DNA of 64,000 nt from Corynebacterium gerontici. Its GTDB lineage: Bacteria > Actinomycetota > Actinomycetes > Mycobacteriales > Mycobacteriaceae. The notes below the pieces were generated by a model that was not told where the DNA came from, searched no databases, and saw only the letters and a list, made by a program, of their open reading frames with translations. Shown here piece after piece: positions 50,489 through 59,552 of this stretch. The first letter of the stretch is position 1. Every line of letters begins with the position of its first letter. A program made the translations under genes and the position numbers. The stretch covers positions 744,001 to 808,000 of the forward strand of contig NZ_CP033897.1 of assembly GCF_003813985.1 (NCBI RefSeq), written 5' to 3'.

Positions 50489-51085
50489 ATGACCGTTTTG
50501 CTCCTGGATGCTCGCTGGCCAACGCTGATTCCCTTTGATTTCATTTCTTCGCTTCGTGGCACAGTCACCTACACCGACGAAGTTCCGGTACAGGTTCGCT
50601 GGGATTTCGGTGACTGCGTCAAGCCGGGAAGTGAAACGCTGCTGGTGAGTACCGATGAACGTAACGAGCAAGTTCTAGCTGCTCAGCAGCGTGGGGAGCG
50701 CGTTCTCGAAGTCCCTAGCCGCCACGAATCCCTCGGACAGGCGATGCGAACGATGGAGCGAGCGCTGCGCCTAGGGGAGTGGGAGCAGTTGCAAACCCAT
50801 CAAAGTCTGCTCGCGTACCTTGATGAAGAAGCGGCGGAGTTTCGAGAAGCCGTTGAGAATAATGTCAGCGATCAGGAGCTTTGCGACGAGCTCGCGGATC
50901 TACTCCTTCAGGTGCTTTTCCATGCCGAAATTGCCGATCGTCGTGGTGCTTTCAATATCAACGACGTCGCGGCTGCCTTTGTAGACAAGATGCAAAAGCG
51001 TGCCCCTTACCTTTTCGACGGCACCACCGAGGTCGTTGACACCGATGAGCAGATGCGTCTCTGGGAAGCGGGCAAACTGTTGTAG
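50489..51085 (+). CDS. mazG: MazG-family nucleoside triphosphate pyrophosphohydrolase
   Basis: 198 aa, with a ~60-residue unique N-terminus (MTVLLLDARWPTLIP) before the all-alpha MazG domain. The metal-binding EEAAEFREAVENN and the ELCDELADLLLQVLFHAEIA ExxxD blocks are present. It hydrolyses NTPs to NMP and PPi, housecleaning aberrant nucleotides. ATG 50489 is chosen by the conserved N-terminus; in-frame starts at 50480 and 50453 exist. It is 11 bp from the transglycosylase gene. Confidence 0.88.
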   Translation: MTVLLLDARWPTLIPFDFISSLRGTVTYTDEVPVQVRWDFGDCVKPGSETLLVSTDERNEQVLAAQQRGERVLEVPSRHESLGQAMRTMERALRLGEWEQLQTHQSLLAYLDEEAAEFREAVENNVSDQELCDELADLLLQVLFHAEIADRRGAFNINDVAAAFVDKMQKRAPYLFDGTTEVVDTDEQMRLWEAGKLL

Positions 51086-51096
51086 GATAGCTCGCC

Positions 51097-51882
51097 ATGG
51101 CGAAAACGGCGCGAGGAACAGCAGGGTGTGCAGCGGCAGTGCTGCTCGCGATAGTCCTTATCATTGCGCTGGTTGGTTGGGGTTTGAGCGCCATCGATAG
51201 CTCAAATTCCCTACGTCAATGGCAAAACGTCCCCGATGACGTTCCTCCAGCGAACGCCGCTGAGGTGCCTCAAATCGACGTGAACGCGCCCGGTCGCACG
51301 AGCGATAAGCTGCAGTTTTGGGCGGAGCCTATTGCGGAGGAAACAGGGATTCCTGTTGCTGCCCTTCGGGCCTATGGCAATGCGCAGCTCATCGCGCAGC
51401 AATCGCATCCCGAATGCCATCTCAACTGGGGGACGCTGGCAGGCATCGGCTTTGTGGAAACGCGCCACGGCACCTATTCTGGGCAGCTTTTTGCAAGCCG
51501 AAACATTGACCAAAACGGTTTTGTCCTTCCGCCAATTTTGGGTCCACGTCTCGATGGCTCGCCGGGTTTTGCTCGCCTGGAAGATACTGATGGCGGCGAG
51601 ATGGATGGCGATAAAGAATTTGATCGCGCAATCGGGCCAATGCAGTTCATCCCCGAATCTTGGCGAGCCTATGGGCGCGATGCGAATGGTGACGGGGTAG
51701 CCGACCCGAACCAAATCGATGATGCAGCCGTCGCCGCAGCGAACCTTCTGTGCGCGAAGGGTGGTGACCTTGCAACGCCGGAGGGGTGGACGGCTGCAAT
51801 TCACTCCTATAACCAATCGGGTGAGTACTTGCGCAACGTCCGCAACGCCGCGGCCTCCTATGCGTTGAATCAAAAGGCTTAG
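51097..51882 (+). CDS. Secreted lytic murein transglycosylase (MltB/SLT type)
   Basis: 261 aa. An N-terminal membrane anchor (residues 10-31, AAVLLAIVLIIALVGWGL) is followed by the enzyme: GTLAGIGFVETRHGTY carries the catalytic Glu, and AIGPMQFIPESWRAYGRDANGDG is the SLT signature with the NGDGVADPNQIDDA calcium-like loop. It cleaves peptidoglycan glycan strands outside the membrane. Confidence 0.88.
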   Translation: MAKTARGTAGCAAAVLLAIVLIIALVGWGLSAIDSSNSLRQWQNVPDDVPPANAAEVPQIDVNAPGRTSDKLQFWAEPIAEETGIPVAALRAYGNAQLIAQQSHPECHLNWGTLAGIGFVETRHGTYSGQLFASRNIDQNGFVLPPILGPRLDGSPGFARLEDTDGGEMDGDKEFDRAIGPMQFIPESWRAYGRDANGDGVADPNQIDDAAVAAANLLCAKGGDLATPEGWTAAIHSYNQSGEYLRNVRNAAASYALNQKA

Positions 51883-52058
51883 GACTCATTCTGTCCGGGT
51901 GTGCAAAAACTCACGTATATCGGGCGGTGATAGTTCCGATTTGTTGGCATAATTGGCTGAGAACACGGAATTCGGGCATGAAGGGTTGTCTGATCCCACA
52001 TTTTTGTTTGAGCTTTGCTCAGGCAAGAATCCCGATGCCCGCGTAGACTCACACCTAG

Positions 52059-53396
<1,338 letters not shown>

Positions 53397-53418
53397 GCAT
53401 CTTAAACCCTGAAAACTT

Positions 53419-53456
53419 GGGCGTCATCACACTGTGGTGACGCCCGTTTTCTTTTT
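53419..53456 (+). terminator. Strong terminator after eno
   Basis: GGGCGTCATCAC pairs with GTGGTGACGCCC (one G-T pair) around ACT, followed by GTTTTCTTTTT. Confidence 0.92.
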
Positions 53457-53469
53457 GCTCAGGGCTAGA

Positions 53470-53991
53470 ATGAAAAGCCTTATGAGGATCAAGAACAAGC
53501 GTGCTGTGCCAGTGGCACACCGAAGCGAGCCCAAAAAGCGTGGCATCAAGCTACAGGCTCCTTTTTCGCTCGGTGGTTTCCGGCTCATGGCGCTGGTAGC
53601 AGTGCTGGTGTTAGTGGCGTTCATGATCTATACCCCGTTGAACACGTATCTTCAGCAAAAGGCCGAAATGAAGCGTGTGGCGGCGTCGATAAGCCAAAAA
53701 GAAGCTGAGAAAGAGCAACTGATCAACGATATCGAGCGCTACAACGACGAAGCCTATGTGCGAGAGCAGGCGCGACTTCGCCTCGGGCTCATCGAGCAAG
53801 GTGAAACAGCCTTCCGTTTGGTGGATCCGGCGCTGAATGATCCGAATGATGCCGATGCCGATGCGAAGGCGAATGCGGAGAAGGATCAACCCTGGTACCG
53901 CACGATGTGGAAATCAATTGCCACTCCGCCTGCCGAAAGCGAGCCAGCAGAACAGACCGATATGCACCTGCCCATCGCACCCGCGCCATAG
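53470..53991 (+). CDS. ftsB: FtsB/DivIC-like septum formation initiator
   Basis: 173 aa bitopic protein. After a basic cytoplasmic N-terminus it has one span (residues 42-60, LMALVAVLVLVAFMIYTPL). A coiled coil follows (YLQQKAEMKRVAASISQKEAEKE), then DIERYNDEAYVREQARLRLGLIEQGE, the DivIC family core. The C-terminus is acidic and disordered. The start is uncertain: ATG 53470 has AGGG at five bases, ATG 53482 is alternative, and the upstream GTG sits inside the eno terminator. The eno-ftsB-DUF501-ppx order is typical of actinobacteria. Confidence 0.85.
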   Translation: MKSLMRIKNKRAVPVAHRSEPKKRGIKLQAPFSLGGFRLMALVAVLVLVAFMIYTPLNTYLQQKAEMKRVAASISQKEAEKEQLINDIERYNDEAYVREQARLRLGLIEQGETAFRLVDPALNDPNDADADAKANAEKDQPWYRTMWKSIATPPAESEPAEQTDMHLPIAPAP

Positions 53992-54036
53992 AGAACTCGG
54001 TTCGTCAATCTTGGCAATGCATGTGAGAATGTTCGC

Positions 54037-54612
54037 ATGACAGTTTCAGCATCCGACCTCGCAGCCGTGGAAGCACAACTTGGGCGAGCCCCCCGTGGCG
54101 TGCTTGACATTTCCTACCGATGCCCCGACGGGACTCCCGGAGTAGTGAAGACGGCACCAAAGCTCGAGGACGGCACTCCCTTTCCAACGCTGTTCTATCT
54201 CACTGACCCACGCCTGACCGCCGAAGCCTCCAGGCTTGAGGTAGCACAGGTAATGAAATGGATGAGCGAGCGTTTGGAAGCGGACGAGTCGCTGGCAAAT
54301 GACTACCGAAAAGCTCACGAGGCGTTCCTTGCTGAAAGAAATGCCATCGAGGATCTGGGGACAGACTTCAGTGGCGGTGGCATGCCTGATCGCGTCAAAT
54401 GCCTGCACGTGCTTATCGCCTACGCCCTGGCCAAAGGGTCGCAACATTTCCGGCTGGGAACTGAGGCAGTAGCCATGGCTGCGGATCATGCGGGCCTGCG
54501 CGGCACTGCAATTCCTGAACAGTGGCCGACCTGCGAGGAACTGGGCATAGATCTGGACCAATTTGATTTTTCGCGGGCTGCTACCCCTCAGCAGCCGGGA
54601 GCAACGGCATGA
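54037..54612 (+). CDS. DUF501 domain protein
   Basis: 191 aa, cytosolic. The sequence starts TVSASDLAAVEAQLGRAPRGV and has GVVKTAPKLEDGTPFPTLFYLTDPRLTAEASRLEV and GGGMPDRVKCLHVLIAYALAKG, the conserved DUF501 blocks with the Cys-Leu-His. Function unknown; it is almost always next to ppx and enolase in actinobacteria. It overlaps ppx by 4 bp (ATGA). Confidence 0.88.
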   Translation: MTVSASDLAAVEAQLGRAPRGVLDISYRCPDGTPGVVKTAPKLEDGTPFPTLFYLTDPRLTAEASRLEVAQVMKWMSERLEADESLANDYRKAHEAFLAERNAIEDLGTDFSGGGMPDRVKCLHVLIAYALAKGSQHFRLGTEAVAMAADHAGLRGTAIPEQWPTCEELGIDLDQFDFSRAATPQQPGATA

Positions 54613-55559
54613 CCCGGGTAGCGGCAGTTGATTGCGGCACCAATTCCATTCGCCTACTCATCAGTGAGGTTCGGGGTGGGGAATTGATAGACGTCACGCG
54701 TCAGATGAAAATTGTGCGTCTTGGCGAAGGCGTGGATGCCACGGGCGCTTTTTCCTCTGAGGCGATTGCACGAGTGCGCAATGCCCTTGAAGAATACGTA
54801 ACCGTGATGCTCGAAGCTGGTGTGGAGAAGGTGCGGATGGTGGCAACATCGGCCACCCGCGATGTCAGCAACCGCGAAGCTTTCATCCGCATGACAGCAT
54901 CGCTGCTGAGCAAAGTCTCTCCCGGTGCGCAGGCTGAGGTGATCAGCGGTGAAGAAGAAGCCGAACTTTCTTTCAAGGGCGCAGTGGCTGATCTCGACCC
55001 GGCTGCAGGCCCGTTTTGTGTAATCGACCTCGGCGGCGGATCCACGGAATTCGTTGTGGGCGAAGCAAATGGAACGTTGCTTGGCGCGCATTCAACGCAA
55101 ATGGGCTGTGTGAGGCTGAGCGAAAGAATCATGCGAGCAGATCCTCCGACACCCACCGAGGTGGAAATTGCCCAGGAGTATGTGGCAAAACGCATCAACG
55201 AGGTGGAAACGATCGTGCCGATTGAGAAGGCCAACACCTTTGTTGGCTGTGCCGGCACATTCACGACCATCGCGGCGTTGGCGCTCGGTTTGGAGCGTTA
55301 CGACGCCACCGCAATCCACAACGCGGTGCTCAGGACGGCGTCGCTGCACACCATTACGCAGCAGCTCATCAGTGAAAGCGTTGCCAAGCGCTTAACCCAC
55401 CCCGTCATGCATCCGGGGCGAGCCGATGTGATCGGTGGTGGTTCTGTTGTGGTGGACGGCATCATCGACATGATTCACCGCAATACTGAGGCTCAAAGCA
55501 TTGTTATTTCCGAGAAGGACATCCTGGATGGGATTGTCGGCAGTTTGATTAGCGATTAG
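54609..55559 (+). CDS. ppx2: Exopolyphosphatase (Ppx/GppA family)
   Basis: 316 aa, short actinobacterial form containing only the ASKHA phosphatase core. The phosphate 1 motif is VAAVDCGTNSIRLLI, SGEEEAELSF follows, the phosphate 2 motif is VIDLGGGSTEFVVG, and the adenosine-like motif is GCAGTFTTIAAL. It removes terminal phosphates from polyphosphate (and possibly pppGpp). Together with ppk2 at 20.3 kb it covers polyphosphate turnover. A terminator follows. Confidence 0.93.
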   Translation: MTRVAAVDCGTNSIRLLISEVRGGELIDVTRQMKIVRLGEGVDATGAFSSEAIARVRNALEEYVTVMLEAGVEKVRMVATSATRDVSNREAFIRMTASLLSKVSPGAQAEVISGEEEAELSFKGAVADLDPAAGPFCVIDLGGGSTEFVVGEANGTLLGAHSTQMGCVRLSERIMRADPPTPTEVEIAQEYVAKRINEVETIVPIEKANTFVGCAGTFTTIAALALGLERYDATAIHNAVLRTASLHTITQQLISESVAKRLTHPVMHPGRADVIGGGSVVVDGIIDMIHRNTEAQSIVISEKDILDGIVGSLISD

Positions 55560-55560
55560 G

Positions 55561-55583
55561 AATCCGCTTTTGCCAGCGGATTT
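55561..55583 (+). terminator. Terminator after ppx
   Basis: AATCCGCT/AGCGGATT with a 6-nt loop directly after the stop, running into TTTCTAG. Confidence 0.7.
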
Positions 55584-55641
55584 CTAGCATCGGGCACGTG
55601 GTGCGATATGCTGGTTCCCGCGCAGATTCAAGTTTCTGTGC

Positions 55642-55715
55642 GCCCCTATAGCCCAATTGGCAGAGGCAGTCGACTTAAAATCGATCAAGTGTGGGTTCGA
55701 GTCCCACTGGGGGCA
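55642..55715 (+). tRNA. tRNA with UAA anticodon (Leu), short variable loop; integration target
   Basis: Acceptor GCCCCTA/TGGGGGC, anticodon stem GTCGA/TCGAT with loop CTTAAAA giving anticodon TAA (reads UUA, Leu), T arm GTGGG TTCGAGT CCCAC, discriminator A, no encoded CCA. The variable loop is only five bases (CAAGT), whereas bacterial leucine tRNAs normally have a long class II variable arm. The integrated element begins right after its 3' end. Confidence 0.88.
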
Positions 55716-55731
55716 CTTCTACCAGGGAAAA

Positions 55732-55769
55732 CGTGCCCGCCGTCCCCAAATTTCGGGAAAACGGGCACG
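55732..55769. repeat. Inverted repeat at the element's left border
   Basis: Perfect 8-bp arms CGTGCCCG (55732-55739) and CGGGCACG (55762-55769), 17 bp after the tRNA and before the last element gene. It could be an integrase arm-site pair or the terminator of the late operon (no T-run on the minus strand). The word GGGAAAACG occurs beside both arms. Confidence 0.55.
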
Positions 55770-55784
55770 GAAAAGGCACACTTT

Positions 55785-56117
55785 TCAGCCCGTGGCAGTC
55801 TTGCGGTAGCGATTCAAAATCTGCTGCTCACCAAGGGTAAGCCCATTGAATCCCTTGCCTAAGGACTGTCCCATTTGTCCAACTGTGAGGTTGATGGCCA
55901 CCTGTGAAGGGTTGCCGTGAATCCTTGCAGCGACAAGCAAGATCACACTCTCAACCCCAGGCCGGTACCGGCCGCTCATGGTCTTGTGTCGCCCTCGACA
56001 GTAAGCATCAACGATGCCTTCAGCAGCAATCAGGGACATGCTTGCGTGCTCATTACTCGCTTCTGGTTGCCCACCGTCACGCGCTAAAAGGGCTTGGAGA
56101 TCACTCACCGAAGGCAT
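55785..56117 (-). CDS. Phage head-to-tail connector-like protein
   Basis: 110 aa. The pattern VSDLQALLARDGG, then a central VDAYCRGR, VESVILLVAARIHGNPSQ and a final GLTLGEQQILNRYR is typical of small helical head-completion (HK97 gp6-like) proteins encoded right after the capsid in actinophages. The call rests on pattern and position. It is the last gene of the element and overlaps the capsid stop by one base (TAATG). Confidence 0.62.
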   Translation of the reverse strand: MPSVSDLQALLARDGGQPEASNEHASMSLIAAEGIVDAYCRGRHKTMSGRYRPGVESVILLVAARIHGNPSQVAINLTVGQMGQSLGKGFNGLTLGEQQILNRYRKTATG

Positions 56118-56950
56118 TACTCAGTCTCCAGCAGGATCACGCCCTCAGGGCGAAGCAGGCCAAGATCAAAGCGCGTGGTGACTCGAATGCCCACCTTGTC
56201 GTATTCCGCGTAGCGCTCCGTGAGGATCGTCATGGTCGGATTCTGGTCACGTACCACGGCAATTTCCTTCGTGTTGGCCAGAATCGCCTTGCCCGCTGGA
56301 AGCTTGTTGGTCACAGTCACCGGCACATCAAACAGCCGGTAAGCGGCGCTGCCAGTGAGGTCGGACTGCATGATGTAACGCCCGTTGCCGTCCTTCAGCT
56401 TGCGCAGAGTGAAGAAGTCACCACCGTTGAGAATGAGGCGGTTCGGGGTGACTTCCTTCGAAGCCGCAAGAGCCAGCGCGTCCAGAAGACTGTCAGTGTC
56501 TTCTAAGTCCATGGTGGCCTTCGTAATCTCTGGCTGATTGATGATGCCCGTGATGGTGTTATCCGAGCCGTCGCCGGTAAGCAGCGCAGTGTCCAGGGCG
56601 CTGGCAATGTCACGAACGAGGCGCTGCTGCAAGAGCTCCTGCACGCCCGTCTTTGCCTGTCGGATCATCTCATTGGTGATCGTGATGATGGACTTGATCG
56701 ACTTACGCTCAGTGGGCATGAGCTGAAGTTCATCAAAGTCAGCTTCCCCAGCATCCGGGATCAGCTCACCTTCGCCTACCCATGCGGGGGTGAAGCCGCT
56801 AACCAGCTTCTTGATGCGAAGCGGCTCAGAAGAGTTGAACACCGTCGGGTTCGCTGCGAGCACAACACTTTCGGCTTCGAGCGGATCCATGAGCATGGGG
56901 GCAATTTGCGGCTCGATGAGAGCAGCGGTGTTGGTGGTGTTGATTGACAT
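56117..56950 (-). CDS. Major capsid protein (HK97 fold)
   Basis: 277 aa. Family blocks are ANPTVFNSSEPLRIKKLVSGFTPAWVGEGELIPDA (pieces: LRIKKLVSGF, AWVGEGE), then LMPTERKSIKSIITITNEMI, ALDTALLTGDGSD and RVTTRFDLGLLRPEGVILLE, the usual end of HK97-type capsid subunits. No N-terminal delta domain or protease is fused; a separate scaffold gene lies upstream. ATG 56950 has GGGGAG at six bases; the open frame begins at 56968. Confidence 0.9.
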   Translation of the reverse strand: MSINTTNTAALIEPQIAPMLMDPLEAESVVLAANPTVFNSSEPLRIKKLVSGFTPAWVGEGELIPDAGEADFDELQLMPTERKSIKSIITITNEMIRQAKTGVQELLQQRLVRDIASALDTALLTGDGSDNTITGIINQPEITKATMDLEDTDSLLDALALAASKEVTPNRLILNGGDFFTLRKLKDGNGRYIMQSDLTGSAAYRLFDVPVTVTNKLPAGKAILANTKEIAVVRDQNPTMTILTERYAEYDKVGIRVTTRFDLGLLRPEGVILLETE

Positions 56951-57039
56951 GAAAATCTCCCCTTTCAAGGAAGTAGAAAACGAATCGGTGTTTGCTACTC
57001 CTCCGGGGAGTGAAGCGAAGGGGCATCTCCGGGACGCTA

Positions 57040-57052
57040 GGGATAGTGTATA
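57040..57052 (-). promoter_or_regulatory. Shared element GGGATAGTGTATA, copy upstream of capsid
   Basis: The 12-mer GGGATAGTGTAT occurs here and at 61046-61057, both in gaps ahead of minus-strand late genes. On the minus strand it reads ATACACTATCCC and contains -10-like words (TATACA, TACACT). It may be a late promoter or an activator/repressor site. Confidence 0.5.
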
Positions 57053-57059
57053 CCCCTTC

Positions 57060-57086
57060 GTAATTTCGTCACAGTGACGAAATTAC
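57060..57086. repeat. Perfect 12-bp palindrome between scaffold and capsid genes
   Basis: GTAATTTCGTCA CAG TGACGAAATTAC overlaps the scaffold stop codon. Either a hairpin that separates scaffold from capsid expression or an operator for a dimeric regulator; it lies 8 bp from the shared GGGATAGTGTAT element. Confidence 0.6.
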
Positions 57087-57538
57087 ATTGCGCGGATCAG
57101 ATCGATCAGCCCCATAGGTGGCTTCGAGTCGCCACGCGCGCCTTGCCCAATGTCGCCGGACACTTTGCGGGAACGCAACCCTGGCTTGCGCTCCAAGAGT
57201 GATCCAATTGCCTCCTGAAGCGCTTCTGCGTCGTCGAGGTATGCCTCTTCGAAGGGGAGGTCTTCAGGATCAGCCAGCCGCCCATCCATGCTGACCAGCG
57301 CCCGAAAGAGCTTGGTCTGCAAATCCTCGGCCTTTGCTTCCGCCTCCTTTGCGCGTTCCCGGTAGCCAGCGGACTCCTTGCGCAGCTTTTCGACGTAGCT
57401 ACGGTCAAACGAATCCCGCTCCGTTTGCTCCTGCTGATTGGCCTCTGGCTCAGGTTGAGCTTCGGCGTCCGCTTCCAGTTGTGCCCCGTCTACGGGCGCT
57501 TGCTCGTTGATTGCTTCTGCTTGTACTTCGTCGCTCAT
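57083..57538 (-). CDS. Capsid scaffold protein
   Basis: 151 aa, highly charged. The N-terminus is Glu/Gln/Ala-rich and disordered, the centre is a coiled coil (RSYVEKLRKESAGYRERAKEAEAKAEDLQ, seen as VEKLRKESAGYRERAK), and the C-terminus ends GLIDLIRAM. This composition and its position just before the capsid gene are those of phage scaffolds. The start overlaps the MuF-like gene by 4 bp. It holds the only CGTCGAAAAGC copy in the element (57385-57395). Confidence 0.75.
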   Translation of the reverse strand: MSDEVQAEAINEQAPVDGAQLEADAEAQPEPEANQQEQTERDSFDRSYVEKLRKESAGYRERAKEAEAKAEDLQTKLFRALVSMDGRLADPEDLPFEEAYLDDAEALQEAIGSLLERKPGLRSRKVSGDIGQGARGDSKPPMGLIDLIRAM

Positions 57539-58281
57539 GCCAATGCTCCTTGTTCTGCTCTGAATGCTTGCCCGAATGCGGTTGTGCTACCGGCGTGCCG
57601 CCACATTCGATACAGGCGATCAGCTTCATGCTTTCCCGCCCAATTGTTTGGATCACGGACTATGACAACCCGACAATCACAATGATCATGGAAGAAGTTT
57701 CCATTTCCGCCCGCTCCTTGCTTCGTTGCGTACACAGCGCCGCGCGAAGCGAGCATTGCGCAAAAGGCGCAGTTCTCCTTTCCTGAAAGCTGCCTTGCGT
57801 ACATCACGCCGTTGCGGCGCGCTGTGTCGAAGATGGCATCCCGCCCAACTTGTTTCGTATGGCGCGCCACCCCCGCCGTGAGGCGTCGCTGCATTTCCAG
57901 GATCACCTCTGGCTCATGGGGCATCCACGCCGGGGCAACCCGCCTGGATTGCATGTTCACAGTCGCCGGATCGAAAAGCTCGAGCTGTGCCAATTGAGGC
58001 TTCTGGCCAAGTCCCGCGCAACGTCGAACCAGCTTTTGCAGCGCCGGAAGACGGTACGGGCGTTGTTTGGCAATAACCAAGTCAGGATGCTCCGTGACCA
58101 ACCCCGCGCTCTCAGCGGCGAATACCGCCTGCCTACGCTGCACAACCGCCGGGAACAGCTCAGAAGCCAAGGCGTCAGCCTGCTCGAGTGAGGCGGGTAC
58201 ACCAAAGCTATTGATCAGTTCTTCAACGGCAACTGCTGTGTCACGATCAACCGCCGCGTACACCGCCTTCAAATCGCTCAT
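57535..58281 (-). CDS. MuF-like minor head protein
   Basis: 248 aa. The C-terminal half has GKENCAFCAMLASRGAVY and GNFFHDHCDCRVVIV, a Cys/His pattern shared with minor head (MuF/VG15-type) proteins that sit with the portal. ATG 58281 overlaps the portal stop (ATGA). The longer open frame upstream is not supported. It helps head assembly; no protease motif is seen. Confidence 0.76.
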   Translation of the reverse strand: MSDLKAVYAAVDRDTAVAVEELINSFGVPASLEQADALASELFPAVVQRRQAVFAAESAGLVTEHPDLVIAKQRPYRLPALQKLVRRCAGLGQKPQLAQLELFDPATVNMQSRRVAPAWMPHEPEVILEMQRRLTAGVARHTKQVGRDAIFDTARRNGVMYARQLSGKENCAFCAMLASRGAVYATKQGAGGNGNFFHDHCDCRVVIVRDPNNWAGKHEADRLYRMWRHAGSTTAFGQAFRAEQGALA

Positions 58282-59552
58282 AGGGAGTCCACGCCGATCT
58301 TCTCGCGCGCCTCTTGAGTGGACAGCACCCCAAAGGACAGCAGTTTCGTTACAGCATCCGACTCTTGCGCCATTGAACGAGTAGCGGGTGACGCCCAACG
58401 AATCTCAGCGTCTACCGCCGAAACATCCGCCTCGCGATCAATCGCAATCATCAGGCGCAAAGCTTGCTCAATTGCCAGACCAAGTACCCGAATTCTCGAT
58501 TCAGCCCTAGCAGTCAGTGACGCTTCAGCCGCGCGAATTGCATCTGCACTCGTAGGGTTCGAGGTGGTCACGCCCATCATATGCGCCGGAAGTGCAGACA
58601 CGGCCATGATCTGTTGCAAGATCAAGTCCACCGCCGTGCGATAGCCGCTCAGGTTCGCCCCCTCGAGTTGCCCAAACTTCGCATCAGGTGATTCCACTGT
58701 CCACATTGAATTACCTTCAGCAAAAGGAGTCACAGCCTGGCCTTCAAGCGGATCGTCAGTCATGGCGGGATCATCGGCCATGAATCCATCCGGGTGCTCT
58801 TCGAGCTCAACACCCGCCGCCCAACGCTTCGGGCGCGCCACCGACTCGGAAGCAACGATCATGTCAGCAAGAATCTTTGAAAGTGCATCAACCAGTTGCG
58901 CAAGATCATCGATCACGGAATGACCATGAGTGTCAGAGAGTCGATCCACATTAATAAGTGGAACAACTGGAACCACACCTAGCGGATTGAACTGCGAACT
59001 TTGCTGAACCAGGGAACCTTGCCCATTGCGAACAAAATGACGTACCTCATCTGGCTCATACAAGACCACATGTTCAGCCACCACAGCACCAAGATGATTT
59101 CGCTCAAACCATCGTTTCACCGCGTGAGTGACCTCATTGTTTACCGGATCATGTGCGGTGATCACTTGTTCAGCAGACTCGGCCGTGATCGTGGGAATCC
59201 CATACCGATCAGTCCACACCGCCAAATAAGCTGAACCAAGAGCGAGCGCATCCGCAAGCACAGACTGCAGAATCTGATCCATATTGCAGCGCCGCCACAA
59301 CCAATTCGCCCTTGCACTTACATCCTCCCCGCCCACATTGGCGGCGACCGCCTTCGGGCGCATGCGCTCAGCCACTGAATTCACCGCTAAGCGACAGATA
59401 TTCACCGAAAAGAACTCCAAGTCGCCTTCCACCTCATCGGAAGTGAACCGCAACTTCTGCTTGCCCCGGTAGCGCGCATCACGCTTTGCAATCACAGGTT
59501 GCGCAAGCTCCAACCTTTGGATCATCTGCTCAACCACATCATTAGTGTTCAT
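58278..59552 (-). CDS. Phage portal protein (SPP1 gp6-like)
   Basis: 424 aa. The N-terminal half has YRGKQKLRFTSDEVEGDLEFFSVNICRLAVNSVAERM (pieces: RYRGKQKLRF, CRLAVNSVAER). The later blocks NPLGVVPVVPLINVDRLSD, DALSKILADMIVASESVARPKRW and LPAHMMGVTTSNPTSADAIRAAEASL are typical of SPP1-type portals of actinophages. Forms the DNA entry ring and docks the terminase. It overlaps terL by 4 bp. Confidence 0.9.
   Translation of the reverse strand: MNTNDVVEQMIQRLELAQPVIAKRDARYRGKQKLRFTSDEVEGDLEFFSVNICRLAVNSVAERMRPKAVAANVGGEDVSARANWLWRRCNMDQILQSVLADALALGSAYLAVWTDRYGIPTITAESAEQVITAHDPVNNEVTHAVKRWFERNHLGAVVAEHVVLYEPDEVRHFVRNGQGSLVQQSSQFNPLGVVPVVPLINVDRLSDTHGHSVIDDLAQLVDALSKILADMIVASESVARPKRWAAGVELEEHPDGFMADDPAMTDDPLEGQAVTPFAEGNSMWTVESPDAKFGQLEGANLSGYRTAVDLILQQIMAVSALPAHMMGVTTSNPTSADAIRAAEASLTARAESRIRVLGLAIEQALRLMIAIDREADVSAVDAEIRWASPATRSMAQESDAVTKLLSFGVLSTQEAREKIGVDSL

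Noticed and set aside
53434..53469. Upstream GTG start for ftsB
   Set aside because: It lies within the eno terminator stem.
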